Counted from the first letter of the stretch, positions 50,183-59,738 are shown. The stretch: 64,000 bases of DNA from Actinophytocola sp963825445 (GCA_963825445.1 CAWGTM010000015.1:186001-250000); one strand, 5' to 3'. Notes: a model not told the origin generated them from the letters alone. Translations and numbers: made by a program.

Positions 50183-52070
50183 GTGGTGGTGTCCACATCC
50201 CGCAAGCCGGTCCAGCTCGACCGGGTGGTGATCCGCTTCGCCGGTGACTCCGGCGACGGTATGCAGCTGACCGGCGACCGCTTCACGTCCGAGGCGGCCG
50301 CGTTCGGCAACGACCTGGCGACGCTGCCCAACTTCCCGGCGGAGATCCGCGCACCCGCGGGCACGCTGCCGGGGGTGTCGTCGTTCCAGCTGCAGTTCGC
50401 CGACTTCGACGTCCTGACGCCCGGCGACCGGCCGGACGTGCTGGTGGCCATGAACCCCGCGGCGCTCATGGCGAACCTCGGCGACGTTCCGGCGGGCGGC
50501 ACGCTGCTCGTGAACACCGACGAGTTCACCAAGCGCAACCTCGCGAAGGTCGGCTACGCGGCCAACCCGCTCGAGGACGACTCGCTCGAGCGGTACCAGG
50601 TGCTGCCGGTGGCCATGGCCACGCTGGCGCAGGGCGCGCTCAAGGAGACCGGGCTGTCGAAGAAGGACGCCGAGCGGTCGAAGAACATGTTCGCGCTCGG
50701 GTCTGCTGTCCTGGATGTACAACCGGCCGACCGAGGCGACCGAACGGTTCCTGCGGGAGAAGTTCGCGCGCAAGCCCGAGATCGCCGAGGCGAACGTGCT
50801 GGTGTTCCGCGCAGGCTGGAACTACGGCGAGACCACGGAAGCGTTTGCGACCACCTACCAGGTGGCGCCCGCGACCTTCCCGCCCGGCACGTATCGGCAG
50901 ATCAACGGGAACACCGCGCTCGCGTACGGGATCGTGGCGGCCGGGCAGCAGTCGGGGCTGCCGGTGTTCCTGGGCAGCTACCCGATCACGCCGGCGTCGG
51001 ACATCCTGCACGAGCTGAGCAAGCACAAGAACTTCACTGTCACCACCATGCAGGCGGAGGACGAGATCGCGGGCGTCGGCGCCGCGCTGGGTGCCGCCTA
51101 TGGTGGCGCTCTGGGGGTCACGACCACCTCGGGCCCGGGGATCGCGCTCAAGTCGGAGACGATCGGGCTGGCCGTGATGACGGAGCTGCCGCTGCTGGTG
51201 ATCGACGTGCAGCGTGGCGGCCCATCGACCGGGCTGCCGACCAAGACCGAGCAGGCCGACCTGTTGCAGGCCATGTTCGGCCGCAACGGCGAGTCCCCGG
51301 TGCCGGTGGTGGCGCCGCGCTCGCCCGGCGACTGCTTCACCGCGGCGCTCGACGCGGCGCGGATCGCGTTGACCTACCGGACACCCGTGCTGTTGCTGTC
51401 CGACGGGGCGATCGCGAACGGCTCTGAGCCGTGGCTGATCCCGGACGTCGACGCGTTGCCCGACCTGAGCGTGACCTTCGCGGCCGAACCGAACGCGTCG
51501 GATGGTTCCGGCGAACACTGGCCCTACGTGCGGGATCCCGAGACCCTGGCCCGCGACTGGGCCATTCCCGGCACTCCTGGGTTGCAGCATCGCATCGGCG
51601 GGTTGGAGAAGGCCGACGGCAAGGGCGGCATCTCCTACGACCCGGACAACCACGACCGCATGGTCCGGTTGCGCCAGGCCAAAGTGGACGGCGTGACCGT
51701 GGCGGACCTCGAGGTCGACGATCCGTCGGGCGACGCCGAGGTGCTGGTGCTCGGCTGGGGTTCGAGCTACGGCCCGATCGGCGGCGCGTGCCGGCAGGTG
51801 CGGGGTCGCGGGCTGCGGATCGCGCACGCGCAGCTGCGGCACCTGAACCCGTTCCCCGCCAATTTCGAGGCCGTGCTGCGGTCCTACCGCCGGGTGATCG
51901 TGCCGGAGATGAACCTGGGGCAGCTGGCCATGTTGGTGCGGGCCCGGTTCCTGATCGACGCGGTGTCCCACACGAAGGTCTCCGGTCTGCCGTTCATGGA
52001 AGAGGAGCTGGCGGACGTGTTCGCCACGCACATCGGTGAGATCGGGACGACGCTCGCGGAGGCGGCATGA
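50183..52070 (+). CDS. korA: 2-oxoglutarate/2-oxoacid:ferredoxin oxidoreductase alpha subunit, one frameshift
   Basis: About 628 residues with a fused gamma domain first (VVIRFAGDSGDGMQLTGDRF) and then the alpha domain (GSYPITPASDILHELSKHKN; AEDEIAGVGAALGAAYGGA; VDVQRGGPSTGLPTKTEQAD), as in KorA of actinobacteria. With KorB it oxidises 2-oxoglutarate to succinyl-CoA using ferredoxin. One extra T near 50702, in the LGLLSWMYNRP region, breaks the frame; both sides are fully conserved. The GTG start at 50183 is uncertain, with two more GTG codons following directly. Confidence 0.92.
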
Positions 52071-53071
52071 CCACCATCGATCTACCGCTCACGGCCAAGG
52101 ACTTCAAGTCGGACCAGGAGGTTCGGTGGTGTCCTGGGTGTGGTGACTATGTGGTGTTGAACGCGATGCAGGCGTTTCTGCCCTCGTTGGGGTTGAAGCG
52201 GGAGAACATCGTGTTCGTCTCGGGGATCGGGTGTTCTTCTCGGTTTCCGTACTACATGAACACCTACGGGATCCATTCGATCCACGGCCGCGCCCCGGCG
52301 ATCGCGACGGGGCTCGCGGTGACGCGTCCGGATCTGTCGGTGTGGGTGGTGACCGGTGATGGTGACGCGCTGTCGATCGGCGGCAATCACCTGATCCACA
52401 CGTTGCGCCGGAATGTGAACCTGAAGATCCTGTTGTTCAACAACCGGATCTACGGGTTGACGAAGGGCCAGTACTCACCGACGTCGGAGACCGGGAAGCT
52501 CACGAAGTCCACGCCGATGGGGTCGGTGGACTACCCGTTCAACCCGCTCTCGCTCGCGATCGGCGCGGAAGCCACCTTCGTGGCGCGGACGTTGGACAAC
52601 GACCGCAAACAACTCACCGAGATCCTCGCCGCCGCGGCAGCCCACCGCGGCTCGGCGCTGGTGGAGATCTACCAGAACTGCCCCATCTTCAACGACGGCG
52701 CCTTCGACGTCCTGAAAGAACCCGGTCAGAAGGAACAACGGCTCATCCCGCTGGAACACGGACAGCCGATCCGCTTCGGCCCGGACGGCGAGCACGCGGT
52801 CCTGCGCACGGACAACGGCCTGGAAGTCGGCCCCTACGACGAGAATCGAGTGGTCGTCCACGACGCCACCATCGACGACCCGTCCTACGCCTTCGCCCTG
52901 TCCCGGCTGTCCACCCAGGACCTCACCCACACCGTCACCGGGATCTTCCGCGACACCACCCGACCCACCTACGACGACCAGGCCCGCGACCAGGTGACCG
53001 CGGCCACCGAGACGAGGGCGCCCGACCTCGCGGCGCTAATTCGCGGAAACGACACCTGGACGGTCGGCTGA
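52067..53071 (+). CDS. korB: 2-oxoglutarate/2-oxoacid:ferredoxin oxidoreductase beta subunit
   Basis: A 334-residue thiamine-diphosphate subunit. Cluster and cofactor motifs are WCPGCGDYVVL, IGCSSRFPYYMNTYG, and TGDGDALSIGGNHLIH followed by NNRIYGLTKGQYSPTS. Its ATG overlaps the korA stop by four bases. Together with KorA it offers a ferredoxin-linked bypass of the 2-oxoglutarate dehydrogenase step, as shown for the mycobacterial enzyme. Confidence 0.96.
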   Translation: MTTIDLPLTAKDFKSDQEVRWCPGCGDYVVLNAMQAFLPSLGLKRENIVFVSGIGCSSRFPYYMNTYGIHSIHGRAPAIATGLAVTRPDLSVWVVTGDGDALSIGGNHLIHTLRRNVNLKILLFNNRIYGLTKGQYSPTSETGKLTKSTPMGSVDYPFNPLSLAIGAEATFVARTLDNDRKQLTEILAAAAAHRGSALVEIYQNCPIFNDGAFDVLKEPGQKEQRLIPLEHGQPIRFGPDGEHAVLRTDNGLEVGPYDENRVVVHDATIDDPSYAFALSRLSTQDLTHTVTGIFRDTTRPTYDDQARDQVTAATETRAPDLAALIRGNDTWTVG

Positions 53072-53203
53072 CCGCTCGGCGCCCGTCCACTCGCGACAGA
53101 CCCGCACCACGAGGTTGTGGAACCGGGGCGAGAGCGGGGTGTGCCGGCCGGCGTCCCGGCACAGGACGGCCGGTGCGTAGCTCCGCAGTACCTGTGGCGA
53201 CAT
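53036..53203 (-). CDS. Possible small protein (55 residues), convergent with korB
   Basis: Starts MSPQVLRSYAPAVLCRDAGR with a good ribosome binding site (GGAAGGGGA six bases before ATG 53203) and overlaps the end of korB by 36 bases. I know no relatives. The rest of the korB to cyclase interval (53204-53405) shows no gene; the plus-strand promoter for the cyclase gene should lie there. Confidence 0.3.
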   Translation of the reverse strand: MSPQVLRSYAPAVLCRDAGRHTPLSPRFHNLVVRVCREWTGAERSADRPGVVSAN

Positions 53204-53405
53204 GGATCGTCCCCTTCCGCGTGGCGGCCGTGGACTCCCAGCGTGCGACCTGCCACTCGAATCTCGGTCGAGAACCGGGCCTGCCAGCGCCTTTACCACG
53301 CGAGGACCCTGCGCGTACCGCCCATCCAGCCCACTTCGAGCCGCTCTCAAGCGCCGGTGAGGAAACTCACAACCAAGCCGCTCGCCTGCTGAAGGGAGCG
53401 AGGAG

Positions 53406-53927
53406 ATGGCGGAGCTGAGGATCAGGACGGCGCGACACACCATCAGGGTCGCCGCCCCGCCCAAGCGGGTCTACCAGGTACTCGCCAACGTCGACCTGTG
53501 GCCGGACCTGTTCGACGCGCTGGTCGCCGTGGAACACCTGGGGATCGCCGGTGCGTGCGAACGCATCCGCTTCTGGCGCCGCGACGAAGGCATCCTGCGG
53601 GGCTGGACGTCGGCCCGTGAGCTGAACCCCAAGCGCTTCCAGGTGCGGTTCCGCCGCGAGGACCCGGCCGCGCCGCTCGCCTCGCTCGGCGGGCTGTGGC
53701 TGGTGGCCCCCAAACGCAACGACTCGATCGTCGTGCTCGACCACTACTACCGCGTGCTCGGCGACGACGCCGACGCGGCGGCCGCCATGGCCGAGCGGAT
53801 CGCGACGAGCAGCACGGCCACTCTCACGGCCCTGCGCCAGGCGGTGGAGTTCGACCACCTGGCGACCGAGTGGACGTCCACATCGGACCTGAACGAACCC
53901 GACCCCGCGAAGGGTGTTTCCTCATGA
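53406..53927 (+). CDS. SRPBCC-fold polyketide cyclase/aromatase-like protein
   Basis: A 173-residue START/SRPBCC-type protein (IRVAAPPKRVYQVLANVDLW; WPDLFDALVAVEHLG), like the single domains of type II polyketide aromatase/cyclases and many lipid-binding proteins. No polyketide synthase is nearby, so a ligand-binding or lipid-linked role is as likely. ATG 53406 has GGGAGCGAGGAG before it. Its stop overlaps the next gene start (ATGA), so it is coupled to the truncated AMP-ligase. Confidence 0.8.
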   Translation: MAELRIRTARHTIRVAAPPKRVYQVLANVDLWPDLFDALVAVEHLGIAGACERIRFWRRDEGILRGWTSARELNPKRFQVRFRREDPAAPLASLGGLWLVAPKRNDSIVVLDHYYRVLGDDADAAAAMAERIATSSTATLTALRQAVEFDHLATEWTSTSDLNEPDPAKGVSS

Positions 53928-54736
53928 CTGTCACCACCTTGCCCACCATGCCGCGCCTGGACATCCCGGTCGGCTCGGTCGACGTGCTGCCGAGGCTGGC
54001 GGCCGCGAACTGGCCCGCCAGGGCGGCGCTGCGCACCGGCACCAGGACCGTGACCTTCGCCGAGCTGGACCGCGACATCTCGCGGCTGGCGTTCGGCCTG
54101 CGTCAGCTCATCGGCGGCGACGGCCTCACGGTCGCGCTGTCGGCCACGCTCGGCGTCGACTTCCCCCGGGCGTTCTACGCGATCGTCCGCAGCGGCAACG
54201 TGTCCGCGCCCGTCAACCCCCGCATGCCGGCCGACGCGTTCGCCGAGCTGCTGGCCGTCACGAAGGCCAGGGTGGCGATCCTCGACCGGGCGATGTACGA
54301 CCGGGTGCGCCCGGTGCTGGCCGCCACCCCGTTGGAGCAGGTGGTGCTGCTCGACGCGCCGGTCGGGTCGTCCCCGGTCACCTGCGCGGAGCTGTCGACC
54401 GGCGGCGGGCTGCTGGTCGAGCCCCGGGACCGCGACGAGAACGAGCCGGCCGCCCGGCTGGTCGGCCACGGTCAGGGGCTGAGCCACCACGAGCTGAAGG
54501 CGGCGGCCGCGAAGGGGGCGTTCAGCTCCGGCCTCAACGGTCAGTCGGTCGTGTTGAACGCCCTGGCCGCCTACCACCCGACCCACCTGGGCGCGGCCCT
54601 GCACAGCGGCGCGACGCAGGTGTTGTGGCGCAGCCCGGACCAGGCGGCCGCCGCTCGTGAGGCACTGCGCGTGAGCGCGACCCACCTCCTGGCCGGCTCC
54701 GTCCGCAACGCCGAGGTCCTGGCGGCCGCGTCCTAA
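53924..54736 (+). CDS. N-terminal fragment-like AMP-binding (acyl-CoA ligase-related) protein
   Basis: A 270-residue protein whose residues 25-160 follow the N-terminal subdomain of AMP-forming ligases (WPARAALRTGTRTVTFAELD; ARLAFGLRQL-type helix; VDFPRAFYAIVRSGNVSAPV). It lacks the phosphate-binding YTSGTTG loop, the adenine motif and the C-terminal lid. It therefore cannot be a working ligase on its own and ends normally with a stop. It is coupled to the cyclase-like gene and precedes a complete ligase. It may be a decayed gene or a non-catalytic partner. Confidence 0.7.
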   Translation: MTVTTLPTMPRLDIPVGSVDVLPRLAAANWPARAALRTGTRTVTFAELDRDISRLAFGLRQLIGGDGLTVALSATLGVDFPRAFYAIVRSGNVSAPVNPRMPADAFAELLAVTKARVAILDRAMYDRVRPVLAATPLEQVVLLDAPVGSSPVTCAELSTGGGLLVEPRDRDENEPAARLVGHGQGLSHHELKAAAAKGAFSSGLNGQSVVLNALAAYHPTHLGAALHSGATQVLWRSPDQAAAAREALRVSATHLLAGSVRNAEVLAAAS

Positions 54737-54835
54737 TTACTCCCTGCAACCTCGCCGTTATTGAACAGTCGTCAACAGTCTTGTAGCGTCCGATGGTCGG
54801 ATTTGCCCACTTCCCGGCGTTGCGGAGCGTGGCCC

Positions 54836-56626
54836 ATGAGCAGGACGTTGTGCAGCTCGTTCCAGGAGTTCGTCGCGAAGGCACCCAGCGGGGTGATCAT
54901 TCGGACGCCGCGCGACGCCACGACCGTGACCTGGGGGCAGTGGGGTGCCCGGGTGCGTTCGCTCGCCGCCGGGCTCGCCGCGCTCGGGATCGGCCGCGGT
55001 GACACGGTCGGGCTGATGCTGTCCAACCGGCCGGAGTACCACCTGGTCGACGCGGCCGCGCTGCACCTGGGTGCCGTGCCGTTCTCGATCTACAACAGCT
55101 CCGCGCCCGACCAGATCTCCTACCTGTTCGGCAACGCCGGCAACCGCGTGGTGGTCTGCGACGGGACGTTCCTGCCGAGGATCCAGCAGGCCGGCAGTGC
55201 GGTCGAACACGTCGTCTGCGTCGATGACGAGGCGGCCGGCGACGGCGTGCTGTCGCTCGCGGACCTGGAGGCCAAGGGCGACCCCGACTTCGACTTCGAC
55301 GCGGCCTGGCGGGCGGTCGAGCCGTCCGACCTCGCCACGATCATCTACACGTCCGGCACCACGGGTCCGCCGAAGGGCGTGGAACTGACCCACGCCAACG
55401 TGATCGCCGAGGCCGACGCCATGCGGGTGCTGTTCGAGTCGCAGCCGGGCGACCGGATCATGTCGTATCTGCCGGCCGCGCACATCGCCGACCGCGTGAC
55501 GGGCCTGTACTTCCCGATCATGTTCGGCATCCAGGTCACCTGCGTGGCCGACCTGACGAAACTCGCCGAGGCCCTGACCGACGCCCAGCCGCACTCCTTC
55601 TTCGCGGTGCCGCGCGTGTGGCAGAAGTTCAAGGCGGCCATCGACGGCGGCCTCGCGGCCGAGCCGAGCGGCGCCAAGCGCAAGATCGCCACGTGGGCCA
55701 TCCAGACCGGTGTCCGTTCGGCCCGGCTGGAGCTGGCCGGCAAGCCGATGCCGCCGGTTCTCGCGGCACAGCACCGGATCGCGGACAAGCTGGTGCTGTC
55801 GAAGCTGCGGACGAAGCTGGGTATGGACCGGTGCCGGATCCCGGCCTCGGGCGCGTCGGCCATCTCGCCGGACATCCTGGAGTTCTTCTGGGGCTTGGGA
55901 ATCCGCATCTACGAGGTGTGGGGCATGTCCGAGACCGGCGGCGCCACGACCGCCAACACTCCGGGTCACACGAAGCTCGGCACGGTCGGCCGGGTCGTGC
56001 TGGACATGGAATCCAAGCTGGGCGACGACGGCGAGCTGCTGGTGCGCGGCCCGACCATCATGAAGGGCTACCGCAACGAGCCGGGCAAGACGGCCGAGAC
56101 CATCGACGCCGAGGGCTGGCTGCGGACCGGGGACATCGCGGAGGTCGACTCCGACGGCTACGTGAAGATCGTCGACCGCAAGAAGGAACTGATCATCAAC
56201 GCGTCCGGCAAGAACATGTCGCCGTCGAACATCGAGAACGCCATCAAGGCGGCCACCTCGCTGGTCGGCCAGGTGGTGGCCATCGGCGACGACCGTCCGT
56301 ACATCGGTGCGATCGCGGTCCTCGACCCGGACGCGGCCGCCGCCCTGGCTGCGAAGCACGGTCTCACCGGCGCGTCGCCGGCCGAGCTGATCGAGCACCC
56401 GGCCATCCGCGCGGCCGTCCTGGCCGGCGTGCAGGAGGGCAACGGCAAACTGGCGCGGGTGGAACAGATCAAGCGGATCCGTTTGCTGCCAACGGCCTGG
56501 GACCCGGGCGGCGACGAGCTGACCCCGACCATGAAGCTGCGCCGCAAGCCGATCGCGGAGAAGTACGCCCACGAGATCGACGCGTTGTTCGCCCCCAACC
56601 CGGACGACGGAATCCTGCAGCCCTGA
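54836..56626 (+). CDS. Long-chain acyl-CoA ligase (AMP-forming, FadD type)
   Basis: A 596-residue ligase with the P-loop IIYTSGTTGPPKGVELTHAN near residue 170, the adenine motif YEVWGMSETGG, GWLRTGDIAEVDSDGYVKIV and the FadD15-like IINASGKNMSPSNIE. It converts fatty acids to acyl-CoA with ATP and CoA. ATG 54836 was chosen because the region before it is not ligase-like and GGAG precedes it. Two copies of AACAGTC, three bases apart near 54765-54781, lie in the promoter region. The crotonase downstream fits fatty acid use. Confidence 0.93.
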   Translation: MSRTLCSSFQEFVAKAPSGVIIRTPRDATTVTWGQWGARVRSLAAGLAALGIGRGDTVGLMLSNRPEYHLVDAAALHLGAVPFSIYNSSAPDQISYLFGNAGNRVVVCDGTFLPRIQQAGSAVEHVVCVDDEAAGDGVLSLADLEAKGDPDFDFDAAWRAVEPSDLATIIYTSGTTGPPKGVELTHANVIAEADAMRVLFESQPGDRIMSYLPAAHIADRVTGLYFPIMFGIQVTCVADLTKLAEALTDAQPHSFFAVPRVWQKFKAAIDGGLAAEPSGAKRKIATWAIQTGVRSARLELAGKPMPPVLAAQHRIADKLVLSKLRTKLGMDRCRIPASGASAISPDILEFFWGLGIRIYEVWGMSETGGATTANTPGHTKLGTVGRVVLDMESKLGDDGELLVRGPTIMKGYRNEPGKTAETIDAEGWLRTGDIAEVDSDGYVKIVDRKKELIINASGKNMSPSNIENAIKAATSLVGQVVAIGDDRPYIGAIAVLDPDAAAALAAKHGLTGASPAELIEHPAIRAAVLAGVQEGNGKLARVEQIKRIRLLPTAWDPGGDELTPTMKLRRKPIAEKYAHEIDALFAPNPDDGILQP

Positions 56627-56794
56627 GACCTCGGCCGGTTCGTGATCGACGGCGACCTCACCCGCCTACCACACGGTGACCTGAATCACCGTGTCCCGGT
56701 TCCGGGTGCGCCCGTGCTGAGTGTGCGCTGTAATTCTCCGAACTCATCCTACGTCCCACCTCGGGGCGTAGGCGTTGACAAGGAGACCCTGCGA

Positions 56795-57121
56795 ATGTTG
56801 CTGACCGTTCGAACGATGCTGGCGGGCGTCGCCTGCGCCGCCGTGACCCTCACGGGCTGCTCGGCCTCCGTCACCACCGAAGAGCCGACCCTCACGAAGG
56901 AGACCCTCGAACAGGGCATCACCGACGCGCTGGAGGAGATGGCGGGGCAGCGGCCAGACTCGGTGGAATGCCCCGGCTCGTTGAAGGCGAAGGTGGGTGA
57001 GTCCATCCGTTGCGAGCTGAGCGCGGGTACCGACCGGGTCGGGTTGACCGCGACAGTCAAATCGGTCAAGGACGGCAAGGCGCAGTACGACGTCAAGGTG
57101 GACGACGAGATGGCCAACTAG
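56795..57121 (+). CDS. DUF4333 lipoprotein
   Basis: A 108-residue lipoprotein with lipobox TGCS (Cys22) and one DUF4333-type domain (VECPGSLKAKVGESIRCEL; KDGKAQYDVKVDD), a small cystatin-like fold common in mycobacteria and relatives. ATG 56795 has AAGGAGA upstream. Its stop codon overlaps that of the convergent crotonase gene in the shared tetramer CTAG at 57118-57121. Confidence 0.88.
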   Translation: MLLTVRTMLAGVACAAVTLTGCSASVTTEEPTLTKETLEQGITDALEEMAGQRPDSVECPGSLKAKVGESIRCELSAGTDRVGLTATVKSVKDGKAQYDVKVDDEMAN

Positions 57122-57951
57122 TCCGACTTCTTCTCCAGCCAGGGCAGGTAGTCGGGCAGGTTCTTGTTCGGCGTCTCCGACCATTCGGGGTCGCGGCGTT
57201 GCAGGAAGGACATCACGCCCTCCACGGCGTCCGCGCTCGAGGCGCTGCCCCCGATCAGCCGAGAATCCAGACGCTGCACGGGATACGGCGAGTCGAGCGC
57301 GCTCATCCGGTACAGCATCTGCCGGATCACGGCCACCGGCACGGGGGCGGTCTTCACGATCAGTTCCCGTGCCAGCTCGTACGCCTTGTCCAACACCTCG
57401 TCTGGTGGGTGCAGCGAATGCACGAGCCCGGCCGCGAGTGCCTCCTCCGCGCCGAACACCCGGCCGCTCACCATCCAGTCCATCGCCCGGCCCATGCCTA
57501 CCAGCCGCGGCAGGAACCACGTCGACGCGCCCTCCGGGTAGATCCCGCGCCGCGAGAACACGTAGCCGAACCGCGAATCCGTTGCGGCCAAACGATAATC
57601 GGCCGGCAGGATGATGGTCGAGCCTGCGCCGACGGCCGCGCCACGCAGCGCCGCGATCACCGGCTTGTTCATCTCGAAGATCCGCATCGAGCACCGGCCG
57701 GCGGGCTCGTTCCACGCGGGGTCGGACATCTCGCCGAGGTTCAGCTCCCCGGCGGACAGGTCGGCGCCGACGCAGAAGTCCTTGCCAGCACCCGTCAACA
57801 CCACGACCCGCACGGTGTCGTCGCGGTCGGCCGTGTCGAACGCCTCGGCCAGTTCGTCGGCCATCCGCACGGTGTAGCCGTTGCGTGCTTCCGGCCGGTT
57901 GAGCGACACCGTCGCGATCCGGTCCTGTACCGCGTAGGTCACGTGTTCCAC
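57118..57951 (-). CDS. Enoyl-CoA hydratase/isomerase
   Basis: A 277-residue crotonase with the oxyanion region GKDFCVGADLSAG, the second region AALRGAAVGAGSTIILPADY, and a catalytic-type SRRGIYPEGAS followed by VSGRVFGAEEALAAGLV. Both regions fit an active hydratase or isomerase better than the crotonase at 3387-4196. The start is GTG 57951. It follows the TetR gene by ten bases on the same strand and may form an operon with it. Confidence 0.9.
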   Translation of the reverse strand: MEHVTYAVQDRIATVSLNRPEARNGYTVRMADELAEAFDTADRDDTVRVVVLTGAGKDFCVGADLSAGELNLGEMSDPAWNEPAGRCSMRIFEMNKPVIAALRGAAVGAGSTIILPADYRLAATDSRFGYVFSRRGIYPEGASTWFLPRLVGMGRAMDWMVSGRVFGAEEALAAGLVHSLHPPDEVLDKAYELARELIVKTAPVPVAVIRQMLYRMSALDSPYPVQRLDSRLIGGSASSADAVEGVMSFLQRRDPEWSETPNKNLPDYLPWLEKKSD

Positions 57952-57961
57952 GCGGCCAACG

Positions 57962-58534
57962 CTAGGCGTCCTGTTGACAGCTGGTCAATAGCAGGTCACG
58001 GCACGCGGCGCGCAGCTCGACGGGACTGAAGTCACCGGAGCCGATCTGGAGCAACTGGTGGAAGATCAGCCCGTCCAGAAGAGAGATCATGGTCCGGCCG
58101 CGCCGCGCGGGCTCGTCCGCGCCGGCCGCCCGCAGGAACTCCTCGGCCATGACCCGGAACCCGCGGCCCTGGCGTTCCATGGTCGCGCGCAGTTCCGGCC
58201 GCCTGCTGGTTTCCAGGCTCAGCTCGTAGCGGGCGAGCGTCCGCTCTCTGGCGACGGTGACGCTGCGTTCCACCATCGCCGCGAGCTGCTCGGTCAGTTC
58301 GTCCACTTCGGCGACACCGCCGAGGTGGAGCAGCATGCCCGCGTCGACAGTGTCCAGTTCGGCCATCCGGTCGAGGGTCGCGGTCAGCAGTGCCTCCCGC
58401 GTGCGGAAGTAGTACGAGGTCGACCCCTCGGGCAGTCCCGCCGTTCGGTCGACCGCGCGGTGCGTGAACCCGCGCATGCCGCCTGCCGCGAGTGTGGTGA
58501 TTGCCGCATCGGTGATCGTCGTACGTCGGTCCAC
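57962..58534 (-). CDS. TetR-family regulator
   Basis: A 190-residue regulator with the N-terminal helix-turn-helix GFTHRAVDRTAGLPEGSTSYYFRT-type region (HRAVDRTAGLPEGSTSYYF) and a C-terminal ligand domain. Start is GTG 58534. It is divergent from the FAD monooxygenase gene, with two palindromes between the genes, so it probably represses that enzyme and itself. The crotonase gene follows on the same strand. Confidence 0.9.
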   Translation of the reverse strand: MDRRTTITDAAITTLAAGGMRGFTHRAVDRTAGLPEGSTSYYFRTREALLTATLDRMAELDTVDAGMLLHLGGVAEVDELTEQLAAMVERSVTVARERTLARYELSLETSRRPELRATMERQGRGFRVMAEEFLRAAGADEPARRGRTMISLLDGLIFHQLLQIGSGDFSPVELRAACRDLLLTSCQQDA

Positions 58535-58541
58535 GTCACCA

Positions 58542-58575
58542 CTCTACGGGTGTAGAGTCCACTACAGATGTAGAG
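58542..58575. promoter_or_regulatory. Paired TetR-type operators (CTCTAC/GTAGAG)
   Basis: CTCTAC-GGGT-GTAGAG at 58542-58557 is a perfect palindrome, and CTAC-AGAT-GTAG at 58562-58573 with a trailing AG repeats the pattern. Both lie in the 49 bases between the divergent TetR and monooxygenase start codons, so binding would block both. Confidence 0.75.
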
Positions 58576-58583
58576 GAGGCGTC

Positions 58584-59726
58584 GTGGCGAAAACAGTGGT
58601 GGTCGTCGGCGGGGGAATCGGGGGGTTGGCCGCGGCGGCCGGCCTGCACCGGCGCGGCTGGAAGGTACGGGTGCTGGAACAGGCGGAGGAGTTCACGGAA
58701 GTGGGCGCGGGCATCTCTCTCTGGCCGAACGCGTTCCGCGCGCTCGAGGTCATCGGCGTCGAGCTTTCGGCCGGTTCGCTCGGCGCGGTCGGGGGACTGC
58801 GTGACTGGCGCGGCCGGTGGCTCGTCCGCATGGACGAGGACCGGACCGCGACCGCGCAGGCGGCCGACGCGGTGGTGGCCCACCGGGCGGAACTGCTGTC
58901 CGCGCTGCTGGCGGGCGTACCTCCCGAGTGCCGGCAGACCGGGGTCCGGGTCCGCGCGGTTCGCCTCGAGGGCGACCGCGCGGTCGTCGAGCACGACCAG
59001 GGAGAGGTGGCGGCCGACCTGGTGGTGGGCGCCGACGGGCTGCGTAGCGCGGTCCGGGCCGCGCGGTGGCCGGACGCCCGCGCGCCCCGCTACGCCGGCA
59101 GCACCGTGTGGCGGCTCGTGCTCCCTCGACCGGCGGGCCTCGATGACGTCCGGGCCTGGGCGGAGACCTGGGGACCCGGTTCGGTGTTCGGCATGTTCCC
59201 CATGGCCGGCGACCGGGTGTACTGCTACGGCTCGGCCCTCCTGCCACCCGGCGGATCCGCGCCGGACGAGCTGACCGAGTTCCGCCGCCGCTTCGCCGAC
59301 TGGTGCGCCCCCATCCCCTCGGTGCTCGCAGCCGCCCGCCCGGAGCACGTGCTGCGCAACGACATCTACTACCTGCCGTCGTTGCCCAGCTACGTCTCCG
59401 GTCCGGTGGCGCTGCTCGGCGACGCCGCCCACGCCATGACGCCCAACCTCGGACAGGGCGGTTGTCAGGCACTGGAGGACGCGGCCATCCTGTCGCTCGC
59501 TATGGAACACGAGCCCGATCTGGCCACCGCACTGCGGCGCTACGACCGGCTGCGACGCCCGCGTACCCAGGCGCTCGCCAGGAAGTCCCGGCTCAGCGGT
59601 GGTCTTGCGCAACTGCCGTGGGCACCCGCTCGCGCCGTCCGCGACACGCTGCTGCGGGCGATGCCCAGGTCGGTGTTCATGAAGTCGCTGGCCGCGCCCC
59701 TGAACTGGCAGCCGACGCTGACCTGA
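58584..59726 (+). CDS. FAD-dependent monooxygenase (aromatic hydroxylase family)
   Basis: A 380-residue flavoprotein hydroxylase with the FAD fingerprint VVVGGGIGGLAAAAGLHRRG at the start, the middle motif DLVVGADGLRSAVR (DG motif) and the second FAD motif GDAAHAMTPNLGQGG. The family inserts one oxygen atom into aromatic or related substrates using NAD(P)H. GTG 58584 is preceded by GAGGAGG. Control by the adjacent TetR protein suggests it detoxifies or degrades a compound that the regulator senses. Confidence 0.92.
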   Translation: MAKTVVVVGGGIGGLAAAAGLHRRGWKVRVLEQAEEFTEVGAGISLWPNAFRALEVIGVELSAGSLGAVGGLRDWRGRWLVRMDEDRTATAQAADAVVAHRAELLSALLAGVPPECRQTGVRVRAVRLEGDRAVVEHDQGEVAADLVVGADGLRSAVRAARWPDARAPRYAGSTVWRLVLPRPAGLDDVRAWAETWGPGSVFGMFPMAGDRVYCYGSALLPPGGSAPDELTEFRRRFADWCAPIPSVLAAARPEHVLRNDIYYLPSLPSYVSGPVALLGDAAHAMTPNLGQGGCQALEDAAILSLAMEHEPDLATALRRYDRLRRPRTQALARKSRLSGGLAQLPWAPARAVRDTLLRAMPRSVFMKSLAAPLNWQPTLT

Positions 59727-59738
59727 TAAACCAGCACC

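Noticed and set aside
53406..53927. Type II polyketide gene cluster
   Set aside because: Only a single cyclase-like SRPBCC domain is present. No ketosynthase, chain-length factor or acyl carrier protein is nearby.
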